The position numbers and the translations under genes were made by a program. A model generated the notes under the pieces. The model did not search any database and was not told the origin of the DNA. It saw nothing but the letters and a program-made list of their open reading frames with translations. Positions 55,526 through 64,000 of a stretch of 64,000 nucleotides of DNA are shown here, piece by piece. Each line of letters begins with the position of its first letter. Position 1 is the stretch's first letter. This DNA comes from Leptospira idonii (GTDB lineage Bacteria; Spirochaetota; Leptospiria; Leptospirales; Leptospiraceae), in the NCBI RefSeq assembly GCF_004770995.1, contig NZ_RQHW01000032.1:1-64000 (forward strand), read 5' to 3'.

Positions 55526-56436
55526 TGAGCGAACTAGCCATCGGAGTCGATATAGGAGGAGGATCCGTCAAAGCGGGTCTGTTCGACAAAGAAGGAAAAG
55601 AAAAAAAAGAATCCAAACAGCCGATTCCTTCTCCCCTAAACGAAGATAGTTTTATCGACACGGTCAAAGCAGCCATCCTTCCTTTATTAGGAGATCCGAA
55701 TATCAAAGGGATCGGAATCGGTTCCCCGGGGCCAATCGATGCAGACAAAGGAATTTTGATCTCCAGTGCGAACATGCCAAGTTTAAAAAACATTCCTTTA
55801 AAAGAGAAAATAGAATCTTTCTCTTCCTTACCGGTTTATTATAATAACGATGCCAACTGTGCCGCATTAGGCGAATCTATCTTCGGTTCCCAATCCCACA
55901 CCGATTCCCAACTGATCCTCACCTTAGGAACAGGGATCGGAGGCGGTTTTGTGGAACGAAAAAAACTTTTTTCAGGATTCCAAGGAAACGGAGTCGAAAT
56001 CGGACACACTACCGTTGTGATCGACGGAGCCGTCTGCGGATGCGGAGGAAGAGGATGTGTGGAAAGTTATTTTTCCACAAGAGGGTTTTTAGGAAGATAT
56101 TCGGAAAAAACGGGAGTCTCCCTGAAAAATGCGGAAGAGTTTTTTCAAAAAGTTTCCTCTAACGATGCAAATGCGAAAGAGATTCTAGACTTCGGAATTA
56201 TCTGTCTATCGGAAGCAGTCAGAGGAGCGATCCACATACTCAACCCGGAATCGATCGTATTTGTGGGAGGGATCACCGCCTCATGGAACTTATACGGAGA
56301 ACGACTCTCGAAAGAAATCAGAAAGAGGATTTTTCCCGTTCTAAACGAACGATTGAAAATCGAAGTCGGTAAAAATTTTGCGGGAAGCCTAGGGGCGGCT
56401 TGCTTGGTATTTTCAAACTTAGGAGGTCAGAAATGA
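55522..56436 (+). CDS. ROK-family sugar kinase (glucokinase-like)
   Basis: A 304-residue ROK kinase. The phosphate loop is [15 protein letters not shown], the catalytic aspartate lies in [22 protein letters not shown] follows, and the zinc site is [14 protein letters not shown] (CxCGxxGCxE). No helix-turn-helix precedes it, so this is an enzyme, not a NagC-like repressor. The sugar cannot be named, with glucose likeliest. It overlaps the ABC ATPase stop by ATGA and the HINT gene similarly. Confidence 0.9.
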   Translation: MMSELAIGVDIGGGSVKAGLFDKEGKEKKESKQPIPSPLNEDSFIDTVKAAILPLLGDPNIKGIGIGSPGPIDADKGILISSANMPSLKNIPLKEKIESFSSLPVYYNNDANCAALGESIFGSQSHTDSQLILTLGTGIGGGFVERKKLFSGFQGNGVEIGHTTVVIDGAVCGCGGRGCVESYFSTRGFLGRYSEKTGVSLKNAEEFFQKVSSNDANAKEILDFGIICLSEAVRGAIHILNPESIVFVGGITASWNLYGERLSKEIRKRIFPVLNERLKIEVGKNFAGSLGAACLVFSNLGGQK

Positions 56437-56783
56437 CGAACGAAAATTGTATCTTTTGCAAAATCGCAAAAGGGGAAATTCCCGCAAAAATAGAATATCA
56501 GGACGAGGATATCATCGCTTTTCACGACATCACTCCTCAAGCACCTCTCCATCTATTGGTGATTCCCAAAACTCATATAGCAAGCGCCAACGAAATCAAT
56601 TCGGAAAACTCCCGTTTTCTTTCCAAAATTTTCGAAACCATTCCTAAACTCACGAAATCCTTCGGAGTGAATGAAAAAGGATACAGAGTCGTAAACAATT
56701 GCGGAGACCACGGCGGACAAACAGTACATCATATCCACTTTCATGTATTAGGCGGAAGACATCTAGCTTGGCCGCCGGGTTGA
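56433..56783 (+). CDS. HINT-type HIT-family purine phosphoramidase
   Basis: A 116-residue HINT protein, a subfamily that hydrolyses AMP-linked phosphoramidates. CIFCKIAKGEIPAKIEY gives the CxxC start, FHDITPQAPLHLLVIPKTHI the core, and HHIHFHVLGGRHLAWPPG the catalytic HxHxH with the conserved Trp-Pro-Pro-Gly end. I chose the ATG at 56433 because it overlaps the ROK stop as ATGA; an earlier in-frame start at 56400 lies inside the ROK gene. Confidence 0.93.
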   Translation: MTNENCIFCKIAKGEIPAKIEYQDEDIIAFHDITPQAPLHLLVIPKTHIASANEINSENSRFLSKIFETIPKLTKSFGVNEKGYRVVNNCGDHGGQTVHHIHFHVLGGRHLAWPPG

Positions 56784-56798
56784 TCAGGTAAAAATCGA

Positions 56799-57797
56799 AT
56801 GAAAAAATGGATTTTAGGCATAGGCATCTCAGGAATTGCGGTATATTTTTTATTTAAAAATTTCGATATCAACGAATTCGCAAGATTGGAAGGGAAAATC
56901 CGTTGGGAGATTCTACCCCTTCTTTTTCTTTCCAATCTTTGGGCTTTCCTTCCTTTCGCACTGAGATGGCAATATCTTTTGGAAAAGAAAATCGGCTTCT
57001 GGAGTTCACTCTCTTCCGCAGTCATAGGAGTCGGTTTGAATATGCTCCTTCCTGCTAGAGGAGGAGATGTTGTTCGACTGATGATCAATAAAAGAGAAAC
57101 AAACCTTCCTTTAACGAACCTTGTGTCCAAAATCTTTTTGGAAAAGGTGATGGATCTGGGATCTGTCGTTTTAGTGGGAGCAACCGTTTTGTTTTTACTA
57201 GGTTTAGGGCAAAGTAAAAATTTAAGCCTACTCTTTTTATCCACTCTGGTCATTACAGGAATGATCTTGGGTTTATTGGCAATTCGTTATTTTTTAGAAC
57301 CGATCCGCAGTTTATTCCGCAAACTATTTTCCATCATCGGCAAACAAGAGCTTTATGATACCAGATTCGACCATCAAGTAGTTGAATTCAGTGAATTCCT
57401 AAGAGGAGATAAGCTCGCCAAACCTCTACTGATTTCCCTGCCGACTTGGGTGTGCGGGTATGCCATTTCTTATTGGTTGGCAGGTCAACTGATAGGAATG
57501 GAAATCAGCTTTTTGGAAGCGCTTCTGTTTATGTTCCTAGGAGGAATGGGAGTGGCGATCCCTTCCGCACCATCCGGAATCGGAGTGTTTCATGCGGCGC
57601 TGATTTCAGGCTTTTTGATTTTAGGAAGAGATTCGGGCGAAGGATTCGTTTATGCGACTGTAGTCCATTTGACCCAGTTCGTCATCCTGACCATCCTTGC
57701 CCTCGTTTTTTATCTGATTTGGATTTTCTTTAAGGGAGATAAATCGTTATCCAAGGGCCTTGATGACGTCCGCGGGGGCTTGGACAAGCTCGACTAA
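56799..57797 (+). CDS. Lysylphosphatidylglycerol synthase TM-region (YbhN-like) membrane protein
   Basis: A 332-residue protein with about eight helices. [39 protein letters not shown] and [20 protein letters not shown] are hallmarks of the UPF0104/YbhN family, related to the flippase part of MprF. No synthase domain is attached. It may move a lipid or lipid-linked substrate across the inner membrane. It follows the HINT gene by 15 bases. Its last 51 bases overlap the convergent VOC gene. Confidence 0.87.
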   Translation: MKKWILGIGISGIAVYFLFKNFDINEFARLEGKIRWEILPLLFLSNLWAFLPFALRWQYLLEKKIGFWSSLSSAVIGVGLNMLLPARGGDVVRLMINKRETNLPLTNLVSKIFLEKVMDLGSVVLVGATVLFLLGLGQSKNLSLLFLSTLVITGMILGLLAIRYFLEPIRSLFRKLFSIIGKQELYDTRFDHQVVEFSEFLRGDKLAKPLLISLPTWVCGYAISYWLAGQLIGMEISFLEALLFMFLGGMGVAIPSAPSGIGVFHAALISGFLILGRDSGEGFVYATVVHLTQFVILTILALVFYLIWIFFKGDKSLSKGLDDVRGGLDKLD

Positions 57798-58208
57798 TAC
57801 GCCTTCGCTGCAAAGAGGAAATTCATCGTTGCCTTTGGGATGGATGAAACATACATCGAACCCACTGGCACCTTTGCGAATTCCGCCGGGAGTAAAACGA
57901 ACTCCTTTTGCTGTCAGCCATTCCACTGCCTTAGAAAGATCGTCGATCCAAAGACCGATATGGTTGAGTTTCGGATCGTGCACTTTAGGGCTTTTGTTCG
58001 GATCGATCGGCTGCATCAAATCGATTTCTACCTTATAAGGACCGTTTCCTAAAGATAGAATATCTTCATCTACATTTTCCTTTTCACTTTTGTAATCGGA
58101 CACTTTGGTTAGTCCCAAAATATCTACCCAGAAATTAGTTAGCTTATCTTTGGATTCTCCTCCGATCGCAACTTGTTGAATGCCTAAAACTTTAAAAGGA
58201 CGGCTCAC
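57747..58208 (-). CDS. Glyoxalase/VOC-family protein
   Basis: A 153-residue vicinal-oxygen-chelate protein with two beta-alpha-beta-beta-beta modules. The first opens at [11 protein letters not shown], where the usual His is Gln, as in some glyoxalases. The second has [18 protein letters not shown] with a ligand His and ends [10 protein letters not shown] with the Glu. [17 protein letters not shown] fits the first module. The length resembles methylmalonyl-CoA epimerase or glyoxalase I, but the reaction cannot be fixed from sequence. Confidence 0.85.
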   Translation of the reverse strand: MSRPFKVLGIQQVAIGGESKDKLTNFWVDILGLTKVSDYKSEKENVDEDILSLGNGPYKVEIDLMQPIDPNKSPKVHDPKLNHIGLWIDDLSKAVEWLTAKGVRFTPGGIRKGASGFDVCFIHPKGNDEFPLCSEGVLVELVQAPADVIKALG

Positions 58209-58461
58209 GATGAATCATCTCCTGTCTCGTTATTGCAAAAAATAAAACTTTGCCCCGCCAGACTCTCGTCACCATCTTCACAGAAAAGAACATTTTTCCC
58301 CTTCGATGAAACACTAAGTAGGGCCAGATCAAACCAGATATGCCAGGCTTTCTTCCAGGCTAGCAGTGGTGCAAGTCAAAAAGCATCCTAAGATAAAAGG
58401 ATTTTGGGTAACTTCAAGTTTCTTATAAAAATATCCTTTCTCTAATTTTAAATCTGCCGAG

Positions 58462-59142
58462 CTAAATGCGCTTAATTGTTTTTTTTAAGGATTTGATAAT
58501 GCATACCTTCTTTCTTTGCTCTTCCAGATTGACAGTAGCTGCAGTCGTTGGACTACTAGATTCTCCCGATGATACTGTAGTATTAGTAGGAATAAAGGAT
58601 TTCAAAAGATTTGTGGCAGTTTCTATGGACGCAGTTGGATCTGAATTAAGGGTAACTCCTTTTAAAGAACCATTATCCGCAAAACTAACGGAAAATTCAC
58701 TTTTAGAGATCCAAGACGGCTCGAAGTTAATATACTTTGTATCACCTAACGGAAACATTTCATGCTTTATCAATTGAGTCGGTTTGCACAGTGCTTGAAT
58801 CGTTTTATAGTCTGGCCGAGAACTCGGGATTTTAGGATCAATTTCATATGTGGTTTCTTCCGTGACTTCAACCAGTATGGATACCGCAAATGGAATCCCT
58901 TTTTCTTCCTTAATATTTTTATGCTCATCCAAACCGTATACGTGTTTTAATTTATTAGAGAAGTCTTTGTCGCGCCAGTTACTCAAGCTAAATACTTGAG
59001 TAACCTTATGCATACACCATAGCAAGAAAAACACCTTACAGGCCGTTAAGTTAACGGCAATATACTTCCTTGTCGATTCATTTTCCAAACCCTCAAAAAA
59101 AACAAACAATCCTACTAACAAAGAAAAATGTTCGTAAAACAA
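58462..59142 (-). CDS. Protein of unknown function, start uncertain
   Basis: I do not recognise this protein. The longest frame (226 residues, TTG start at 59142) begins with two hydrophobic stretches (LLVGLFVFF and TACKVFFLLWC). A hydrophilic body follows (IPFAVSILVEVTEETTYEID, SWISKSEFSVSFADNGSLKG). The C-terminus is Ser/Thr-rich, then basic. Other starts are possible: TTG at 59025 sits 6 bases after AAGGTG, and ATG at 59013. With those starts the perfect palindrome at 59042-59058 would lie upstream rather than in the gene. The gene is AT-rich and flanked by non-coding DNA. Confidence 0.5.
   Translation of the reverse strand: MFYEHFSLLVGLFVFFEGLENESTRKYIAVNLTACKVFFLLWCMHKVTQVFSLSNWRDKDFSNKLKHVYGLDEHKNIKEEKGIPFAVSILVEVTEETTYEIDPKIPSSRPDYKTIQALCKPTQLIKHEMFPLGDTKYINFEPSWISKSEFSVSFADNGSLKGVTLNSDPTASIETATNLLKSFIPTNTTVSSGESSSPTTAATVNLEEQRKKVCIIKSLKKTIKRI
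59042..59058. promoter_or_regulatory. Perfect palindrome GCCGTTAA-G-TTAACGGC
   Basis: An 8-bp perfect inverted repeat with a single centre base. If the unknown gene starts at 59025 or 59013, the site lies 16-45 bases upstream and could be its operator. If the gene starts at 59142, the site is coding. Confidence 0.35.
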
Positions 59143-59637
59143 TTGTACTATTTATGAAAATTCCTTAAATTCTAATCACGAAATGATATGAAAAACTTAA
59201 AACGAATACGATTTGATTATTTCTATTTTGTATTTAACGAATCTGTTTAAGGTTGGAATCGATAAACCGACTTAAATAGCCAAGCTTGAGATTCCTCACT
59301 ATGTAAGTTTTTAGAGATTCGCCCATAAAACATACGACATGTGCGATTTTTTCAGCACACACTCTCATATATACCAATTGTATATAGAAATTTTAAAGTA
59401 AATACCAAGCTCATGATAATTTGCAAATATATCGAAATTAATAGTCTCGATTAGCAAGTATGATATGCCACTATAGCCAAAGAGGAAATATGTCAGTCCC
59501 CCGATCTATCCCGCCGAAAACTCTGAACCATATAAAAGAATCCCAAAATCTACGTCAGGCAGTCTCGAAAGTAAATTTAGAATTTTTATAAAAAAGATTG
59601 CCAAAGGAGAGGGGGAAACAGACTAAGGAAATATAGG
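59143..59637. other. AT-rich intergenic stretch before the efflux operon
   Basis: I see no gene here in either strand. The sequence is visibly AT-rich. It contains one clear dyad, TATATAC-CAATT-GTATATA (59368-59386), about 250 bases before the first efflux gene. A purine-rich run, AAAGGAGAGGGGG (about 59603-59615), lies too far from the next ATG for a ribosome-binding site. Confidence 0.5.
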
Positions 59638-59970
59638 ATGTCAGTCATGTTCTTGCCAAGAAACATAAAACGTTCCCTTCTACTGCTCTCCTCCCTGAGC
59701 GTAGTTTTCCTGTCCTTGGCATCCTTTGAATTTCACAAATACGAAACGGGAATTACGGACAGAAATTCCACACACGTTCTTGTGGAATCTTCCGAGCAGG
59801 AAGAAAGAGAAGAAGTTAATTTCTCTTTCGATTTACTGAATCCGGTTCTCCATTCCGTTCTTTCTGTAACCCAAAAGGTATCTTTCCCCTTAAATTCAGG
59901 CTCCCACTCCAAAGCACTTTCTTCTTTTTTAGCACACCATTATACAAATCTCCCACCTCCCCTCGTCTAA
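59638..59970 (+). CDS. Small membrane/exported protein ahead of the RND genes
   Basis: A 110-residue product with one N-terminal hydrophobic segment (SLLLLSSLSVVFLSLASFEF) and a hydrophilic remainder with an acidic patch (SSEQEEREE). It ends FLAHHYTNLPPPLV. No family is recognised. AAGGAAATATAGG precedes the ATG. The gene lies 78 bases before the outer-membrane factor gene on the same strand and is probably in its operon, where it could be a sensor or accessory peptide. Confidence 0.55.
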   Translation: MSVMFLPRNIKRSLLLLSSLSVVFLSLASFEFHKYETGITDRNSTHVLVESSEQEEREEVNFSFDLLNPVLHSVLSVTQKVSFPLNSGSHSKALSSFLAHHYTNLPPPLV

Positions 59971-60048
59971 GCCGAATACTAACATTTAGAGTACGGCTCT
60001 ACCCTAACGTAGAGTTTGGCGGTCTTTTCAAAAAAAAACGAGGATTAT

Positions 60049-61632
60049 ATGCTGACTCAGATCCAACGAGCCATTCTTATCGGTTTCGTGTTGTCCTTTT
60101 CCGGCTGTTTGAATGGTGCATTTATCAATCTGGCACCCAAATATGAGCCGACTCAATTTGTAGTACCGGATTCTTGGCAGGGGGATGGACCCTTTGTCAA
60201 AGCGAATCCGGGAGGAGAAGAACTCCCTCAGGATTGGTGGAAACTTTTCGGCGACCCAGTTCTGAATCAATTGGAAGAGGAAGCCCTCGTTTCCAATCCG
60301 GATTTACAGGCAGCTGGAGAAAGATTTCTTCAAGCGAGAGACATGGTGATGAAGTCAAGATCCAAATTGATTCCCAATTTGGGAATCGGCTTTGGAGCAT
60401 CTAACAACAAACAATCGGAAGATGCTCTCTTTCGCGGTCCTTTGGATCCCACACACGACAAAAATCTTACTTTAGGTTCTTTTGCCAGCTGGGAACCGGA
60501 TTTTTGGTCCAGCATCCGAAATGAAACTTGGGCTAAAATTTACGAAGCGGAATCGGTTGCCGCTCAATATGCGCTCGCCAGATTGAGTTTACAATCCGAG
60601 CTTGCCACCGATTTCTTTTTGTTACGCGGTTTAGATGCAAAAAAAGAAACCTATGACCTTTCCATTCAATATTATGAAAAACTATTAGAGCTGGTGAACC
60701 AAAGATTTAAAGGAGGATTATCGCCGAAAATCGATGTTTATCGAGCGGAATATCTTTTAAAAACAACCGAAGCGAGACGTTTCGAAATCCTAAGCCAAAG
60801 GAAAATTATAGAAAACGCAATCGCGATTTTAGTGAATCGAACTCCTACGCAATTTCATATTCCGGAAAATTCCAACCTAAATGCGGTTCGTTTCAAACTT
60901 CCCCTCCTTCTTCCTGCTAAATTATTGGAAAGAAGACCGGATATTGCCTCGGCAGAAAGAAGAATGGCAAGGGCAAATAGAGAGATAGGAATTGCAAAAG
61001 CCGCTTTTTTTCCGAACATTTCCTTCGGTTTGAAAGGAGGGTTTGAAGGAGGCAAAGATCTTCTCAATCTTTCCAACGGATATTGGTCTTACGGTTCCAT
61101 GGCAAGTGTTCCCTTATTCCAAGGAGGGTATCGAAGAGCCCAATTACAACAAGCTTGGTCCGTTTACAGAGAAACGGAAGATCTCTATCGTTCTACGGTT
61201 CTCAACGCCTTTCGTGAAGTGGAAAACAATCTCACCCAAACGCAGTATCTATATTTAGAAACTGAAAAATTGGAAAAGGCGGTAGAGATGGCATTTCTAA
61301 CCCAAGAGATGACCACTCAACTTTATACTGCCGGTCTCAGCAACAGTATGGAGATTCTCTATGCGCAGCTGTCCACTTTGGAATCCAAGTTAAGCGTAGT
61401 GCAAGTCAAAACGGATTTCCTCACTGCAACCGTTTCTCTGGTTCGTTCGTTAGGCGGCGGATGGCAGAAAGAACATATGCCGGGCGATGATGAAATCCAA
61501 CCCTTTCCTGTGTTAGGAGATCCTGACAAAATCCAAAAATCCAAAGATGTCCCCAACCCTGATTTAAATGAGAAGAAAGAGAAACAGGATCTCACAATTC
61601 CCATTCCTTTCCCAAACGGAGAAATTAAATGA
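60049..61632 (+). CDS. Outer-membrane efflux factor, NodT type (TolC superfamily lipoprotein)
   Basis: A 527-residue outer-membrane factor. The signal AILIGFVLSFSG-C predicts a lipid anchor. Two repeated OEP halves follow: WWKLFGDPVLNQLEEEALVS, NPDLQAAGERFLQARDMV, then LLERRPDIASAERRMARANR and IGIAKAAFFPNISFGLKGGF. This fits the NodT subfamily of efflux channels. I chose the ATG at 60049, with the ACGAGG site 4 bases upstream. Its stop overlaps the RND gene start (ATGA), so they are translated together. Confidence 0.93.
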   Translation: MLTQIQRAILIGFVLSFSGCLNGAFINLAPKYEPTQFVVPDSWQGDGPFVKANPGGEELPQDWWKLFGDPVLNQLEEEALVSNPDLQAAGERFLQARDMVMKSRSKLIPNLGIGFGASNNKQSEDALFRGPLDPTHDKNLTLGSFASWEPDFWSSIRNETWAKIYEAESVAAQYALARLSLQSELATDFFLLRGLDAKKETYDLSIQYYEKLLELVNQRFKGGLSPKIDVYRAEYLLKTTEARRFEILSQRKIIENAIAILVNRTPTQFHIPENSNLNAVRFKLPLLLPAKLLERRPDIASAERRMARANREIGIAKAAFFPNISFGLKGGFEGGKDLLNLSNGYWSYGSMASVPLFQGGYRRAQLQQAWSVYRETEDLYRSTVLNAFREVENNLTQTQYLYLETEKLEKAVEMAFLTQEMTTQLYTAGLSNSMEILYAQLSTLESKLSVVQVKTDFLTATVSLVRSLGGGWQKEHMPGDDEIQPFPVLGDPDKIQKSKDVPNPDLNEKKEKQDLTIPIPFPNGEIK

Positions 61633-64000
61633 ACGAGATCGTTAAAATCGCGCTGAATCGACCCTATACCTTTATTGTGATGTCCATCCTCATCGTTCTA
61701 TTCGGAGTTCAAACCATACGGAAAGCTCCTACGGATGTATTTCCAGGAATTAAAATCCCAGTCATATCAGTCGTTTGGGTGTATCAAGGCATGCTTCCGG
61801 AAGATGTTTCCGGTAGAATCACTTCCGTTTTTGAAAGAGCACTTACCACAACCGTGGAAGGGATCAAAAGCATAGACAGTAGATCCTTTTACGGAAGCAG
61901 CATCATCAATATTGAACTACACCCGGAGACAAATTTAGCGGGTGCGGAGGCAGAAATCACCGCGATTTCCCAAACAGTAGTAAACTCTTTGCCGCCGGAC
62001 ATTTCTCCGCCTATGGTCATGCGCTTGGAAGCGTCTTCAGTTCCTGTCGCAATGCTCCAAGTGACATCCAACTCAATGACTCCTGCGGAACTTTATAATC
62101 TAGCCTTTATGAGAATTCGCTCCTTACTTGTGACGATTCCTGGAGCCATCATACCCCAGCCTTACGGGGGAACGCCGATGCAGCTTTTGGTCTCCCTAGA
62201 CAAACAAAAGTTAATGGCTAGGAATTTATCTCCTTTGGACGTTTATCATGCATTCAATGAACAAAGTTTAGTTCTTCCTGCAGGGGATCAAAAAATAGGA
62301 AAAACGGATTGGATGGTTATGACGAATGCCATGCCGATGCAGGTGGAAGATTTCAATCATATACCGATCAAATCGGACGGAACTAGAACCATCTTTATGA
62401 GAGACGTAGGCAATGTGGCCTTAGCGGGCCCCCCTCAATTGAACTCCGTTTTGGTGGATGGAAAACAATCCGTCGTCATCGTTGTGATGAAAAGCGGTGA
62501 TGCTTCTACTCTGGAAGTTGTGGAAGGGATCAAAGACATGCTTCCTAGAATCAAATCCATCGCCCCTCCCGATGTGGAATTCAAAATCCTAAACGACGCT
62601 TCCGTATTCGTGGAAGACTCCATTGAAAATGTAGTTCATGAAATGGTGCTTGCTTCGGCACTTACGGGAGTCGCTGTACTTTTGTTTTTAGGTTCCTGGA
62701 GAGCCACTGCCATCATCGCCACATCCATCCCTCTTTCCCTGCTCTGTTCCTTGATACTTCTCCATCTAACAGGAGAAACCATCAATATTATGACCTTGGG
62801 AGGTTTGGCATTAGCGGTGGGAATCCTTGTGGATGATGCCACGGTGATGATTGAAAACATAGACACTCACTTGGAGAGGAGGAAACCTTTAGAAACCGCC
62901 ATCATAGATGCCGCAAATGAAATTGTGATCCCTACCTTCGTGGCAACCCTTGCCATCGTAATCGTTTGGTTGCCTCTATTCCAATTAACAGGTGTTTCCG
63001 GATGGCTTTTTATGCCGATGGCAAAAGCTGTTATGTTCGCCATGTTGGCTTCCTTTTTACTTTCGAGAACTCTTGTTCCTACTATGGCGAAATTTATGTT
63101 ACAAGAACACTCTCATACGGTACATCATGAAGAACATAAAGTTCCCAAAGGTCCTCTTTCCAGGGTTTTGCATTTTTTGAAAGCTTTCCAAAAAGGTTTT
63201 GAAACTAAATTCAACACGATGAGAGAAGATTACCACATCCTATTAAAGAAAGTGATCGAACATCGTGTAAGGTTCGTAAAAATATTTCTTCTCATTGCGA
63301 TCTCTTCTCTCGGCTTCCTCTTTTTTCTGGGAAGGGACTTTTTCCCGGAAATCAAATCCGGTACGATCCAAATGCATATGCGCGCTCCGTTAGGCACTCG
63401 TCTCGAAGTGACAGGAAGGATCGCCACATTGGTCGCAGAAGACATCAAAAAAATATTACCGGGAAAAGTGGAAAATGTTCTGAGCAACTGCGGTCTTCCC
63501 GTTGTGAGTCCGCATAACATGGCTTTTATCCCTACTCCCACCATCGGTTCTCAGGACTGTGACATCACAATCTCGTTAAAGAACGAATCCTCGCCCGTTT
63601 GGGATTATAGGAAACGGTTGAGAAAGGAACTAGCCAAACTTTATCCTGGAACCATATTCACCTTCCAACCGGCGGATCTGACTTCCGTTATTTTAAATTT
63701 CGGCTCGCCCGCACCGATAGATGTTCAGATCAACGGTCTCGATTTGGAAGAAAACTTCAAATATTCCAGAAAACTACAATCCAAACTGAGAGAAATCACA
63801 GGTTCTGCGGACGTAGTGATTCACCAAACAATGAATACACCAACATTGCTTGTGGAAGGAAACCGCAGTCTGGGTTTGAATGTAAGCTTACCTTTAAAAT
63901 CCCTGGCAGAAAATATGCTGCTCACCACTTCCGGCAGCCAACAGATCGATCAAAAGTATTGGCTGGATCGCAAAACCGGGATTTCCTATCAGGTCAATAT
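61629..64000 (+). CDS. RND-family efflux pump (5' part, cut by the window end)
   Basis: The frame is open from the ATG at 61629 to the end of the window (about 790 codons; RND pumps have about 1,000-1,050). The N-terminal helix is IVMSILIVLFGVQTIRKAPT, followed by the porter-domain start DVFPGIKIPVISVVWVYQG. Helix 4 carries the proton-relay aspartates in AVGILVDDATVMIENID, and NEIVIPTFVATLAIVIVWLP follows. A His-rich loop (HSHTVHHEEHK) precedes the second half. No membrane-fusion protein gene lies upstream, so it is probably downstream of the window. The substrate cannot be predicted. Confidence 0.93.
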   Translation, partial: MNEIVKIALNRPYTFIVMSILIVLFGVQTIRKAPTDVFPGIKIPVISVVWVYQGMLPEDVSGRITSVFERALTTTVEGIKSIDSRSFYGSSIINIELHPETNLAGAEAEITAISQTVVNSLPPDISPPMVMRLEASSVPVAMLQVTSNSMTPAELYNLAFMRIRSLLVTIPGAIIPQPYGGTPMQLLVSLDKQKLMARNLSPLDVYHAFNEQSLVLPAGDQKIGKTDWMVMTNAMPMQVEDFNHIPIKSDGTRTIFMRDVGNVALAGPPQLNSVLVDGKQSVVIVVMKSGDASTLEVVEGIKDMLPRIKSIAPPDVEFKILNDASVFVEDSIENVVHEMVLASALTGVAVLLFLGSWRATAIIATSIPLSLLCSLILLHLTGETINIMTLGGLALAVGILVDDATVMIENIDTHLERRKPLETAIIDAANEIVIPTFVATLAIVIVWLPLFQLTGVSGWLFMPMAKAVMFAMLASFLLSRTLVPTMAKFMLQEHSHTVHHEEHKVPKGPLSRVLHFLKAFQKGFETKFNTMREDYHILLKKVIEHRVRFVKIFLLIAISSLGFLFFLGRDFFPEIKSGTIQMHMRAPLGTRLEVTGRIATLVAEDIKKILPGKVENVLSNCGLPVVSPHNMAFIPTPTIGSQDCDITISLKNESSPVWDYRKRLRKELAKLYPGTIFTFQPADLTSVILNFGSPAPIDVQINGLDLEENFKYSRKLQSKLREITGSADVVIHQTMNTPTLLVEGNRSLGLNVSLPLKSLAENMLLTTSGSQQIDQKYWLDRKTGISYQVN

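Noticed and set aside
1..64000. CRISPR arrays, rRNA genes, prophage or integrase genes
   Set aside because: No regular repeat-spacer series, no rRNA signature and no phage structural or recombinase motifs were found.

Overview
The window looks like a chromosomal segment of a spirochaete of the family Leptospiraceae, most likely a Leptospira (possibly a saprophytic species). I infer this from four things. There is a flagellar rod/ring cluster that keeps flgA, flgH and flgI. There are many spirochaete-type lipoproteins. Phosphatases and kinases with SpoIIE, 7TM and HisKA_2 modules are abundant. TTG start codons and ATGA gene overlaps are used freely. Base composition by eye is moderately AT-rich. 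No species call is possible without a search.

Layout. (1) 1-7.4 kb: a decayed IS1595/ISXO2-like transposase tail abuts a flgF-type rod gene on the minus strand. A plus-strand block follows: a secreted Cys-rich protein, an RRM RNA-binding protein, an ATP-grasp enzyme, two methyltransferases (the second without a usable start codon) and a YihY membrane protein with a BNR-repeat domain inserted in it. (2) 7.4-11.6 kb, minus: flgJ-flgI-flgH-flgA-flgG, partly translationally coupled. (3) 11.6-23.1 kb, minus: dut, an M16 peptidase, pnp, rpsO, truB, then rbfA, infB, nusA and rimP. A plus-strand outer-membrane protein gene splits this translation/RNA cluster. (4) 23.2-28.4 kb: lipoprotein, nnr, a membrane-anchored protein, a translationally coupled PPK2 pair (one degenerate, one canonical) and a HIT protein. 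(5) 28.5-33.3 kb: a tRNA-Arg, then a more AT-rich accessory stretch with two SH3-type lipoproteins around a REC-PAS-HisKA_2 kinase and a small membrane protein. (6) 33.3-41.1 kb: patatin, NlpC/P60 hydrolase, DEAD-box helicase, a MarR regulator and thiolase that share a palindromic operator, an MBL-fold lipoprotein, a small exported protein and a Dph6-like ATPase. (7) 41.1-48.9 kb, minus: a signalling block of creB-creC-(GAF-SpoIIE)-creD, an EAL protein and a 7TM-SpoIIE phosphatase. (8) 49-58.2 kb: a DUF2225-like protein, ruvA, a second MBL protein, GNAT, lipoprotein, a TPR/Mrr-like protein, a minimal FtsX-like permease with its ATPase, a ROK kinase, a HINT protein, a flippase-like membrane protein and a VOC protein. 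(9) 58.4-64 kb: an unknown gene, an AT-rich non-coding stretch, and an efflux operon (small protein, NodT-type outer-membrane factor, RND pump cut by the window end).

The most interesting points are these. creC is interrupted by a 9-base homopolymer. The YihY protein carries an inserted BNR-repeat domain. The PPK2 genes form a split pseudoenzyme/enzyme pair. A MarR-thiolase operator pair is visible. A TPR protein carries a degenerate Mrr-like nuclease domain. A tight RRM/ATP-grasp/methyltransferase cluster contains a gene with no canonical start codon. Nothing here is proven to be a new system; all assignments come from reading motifs without database searches.
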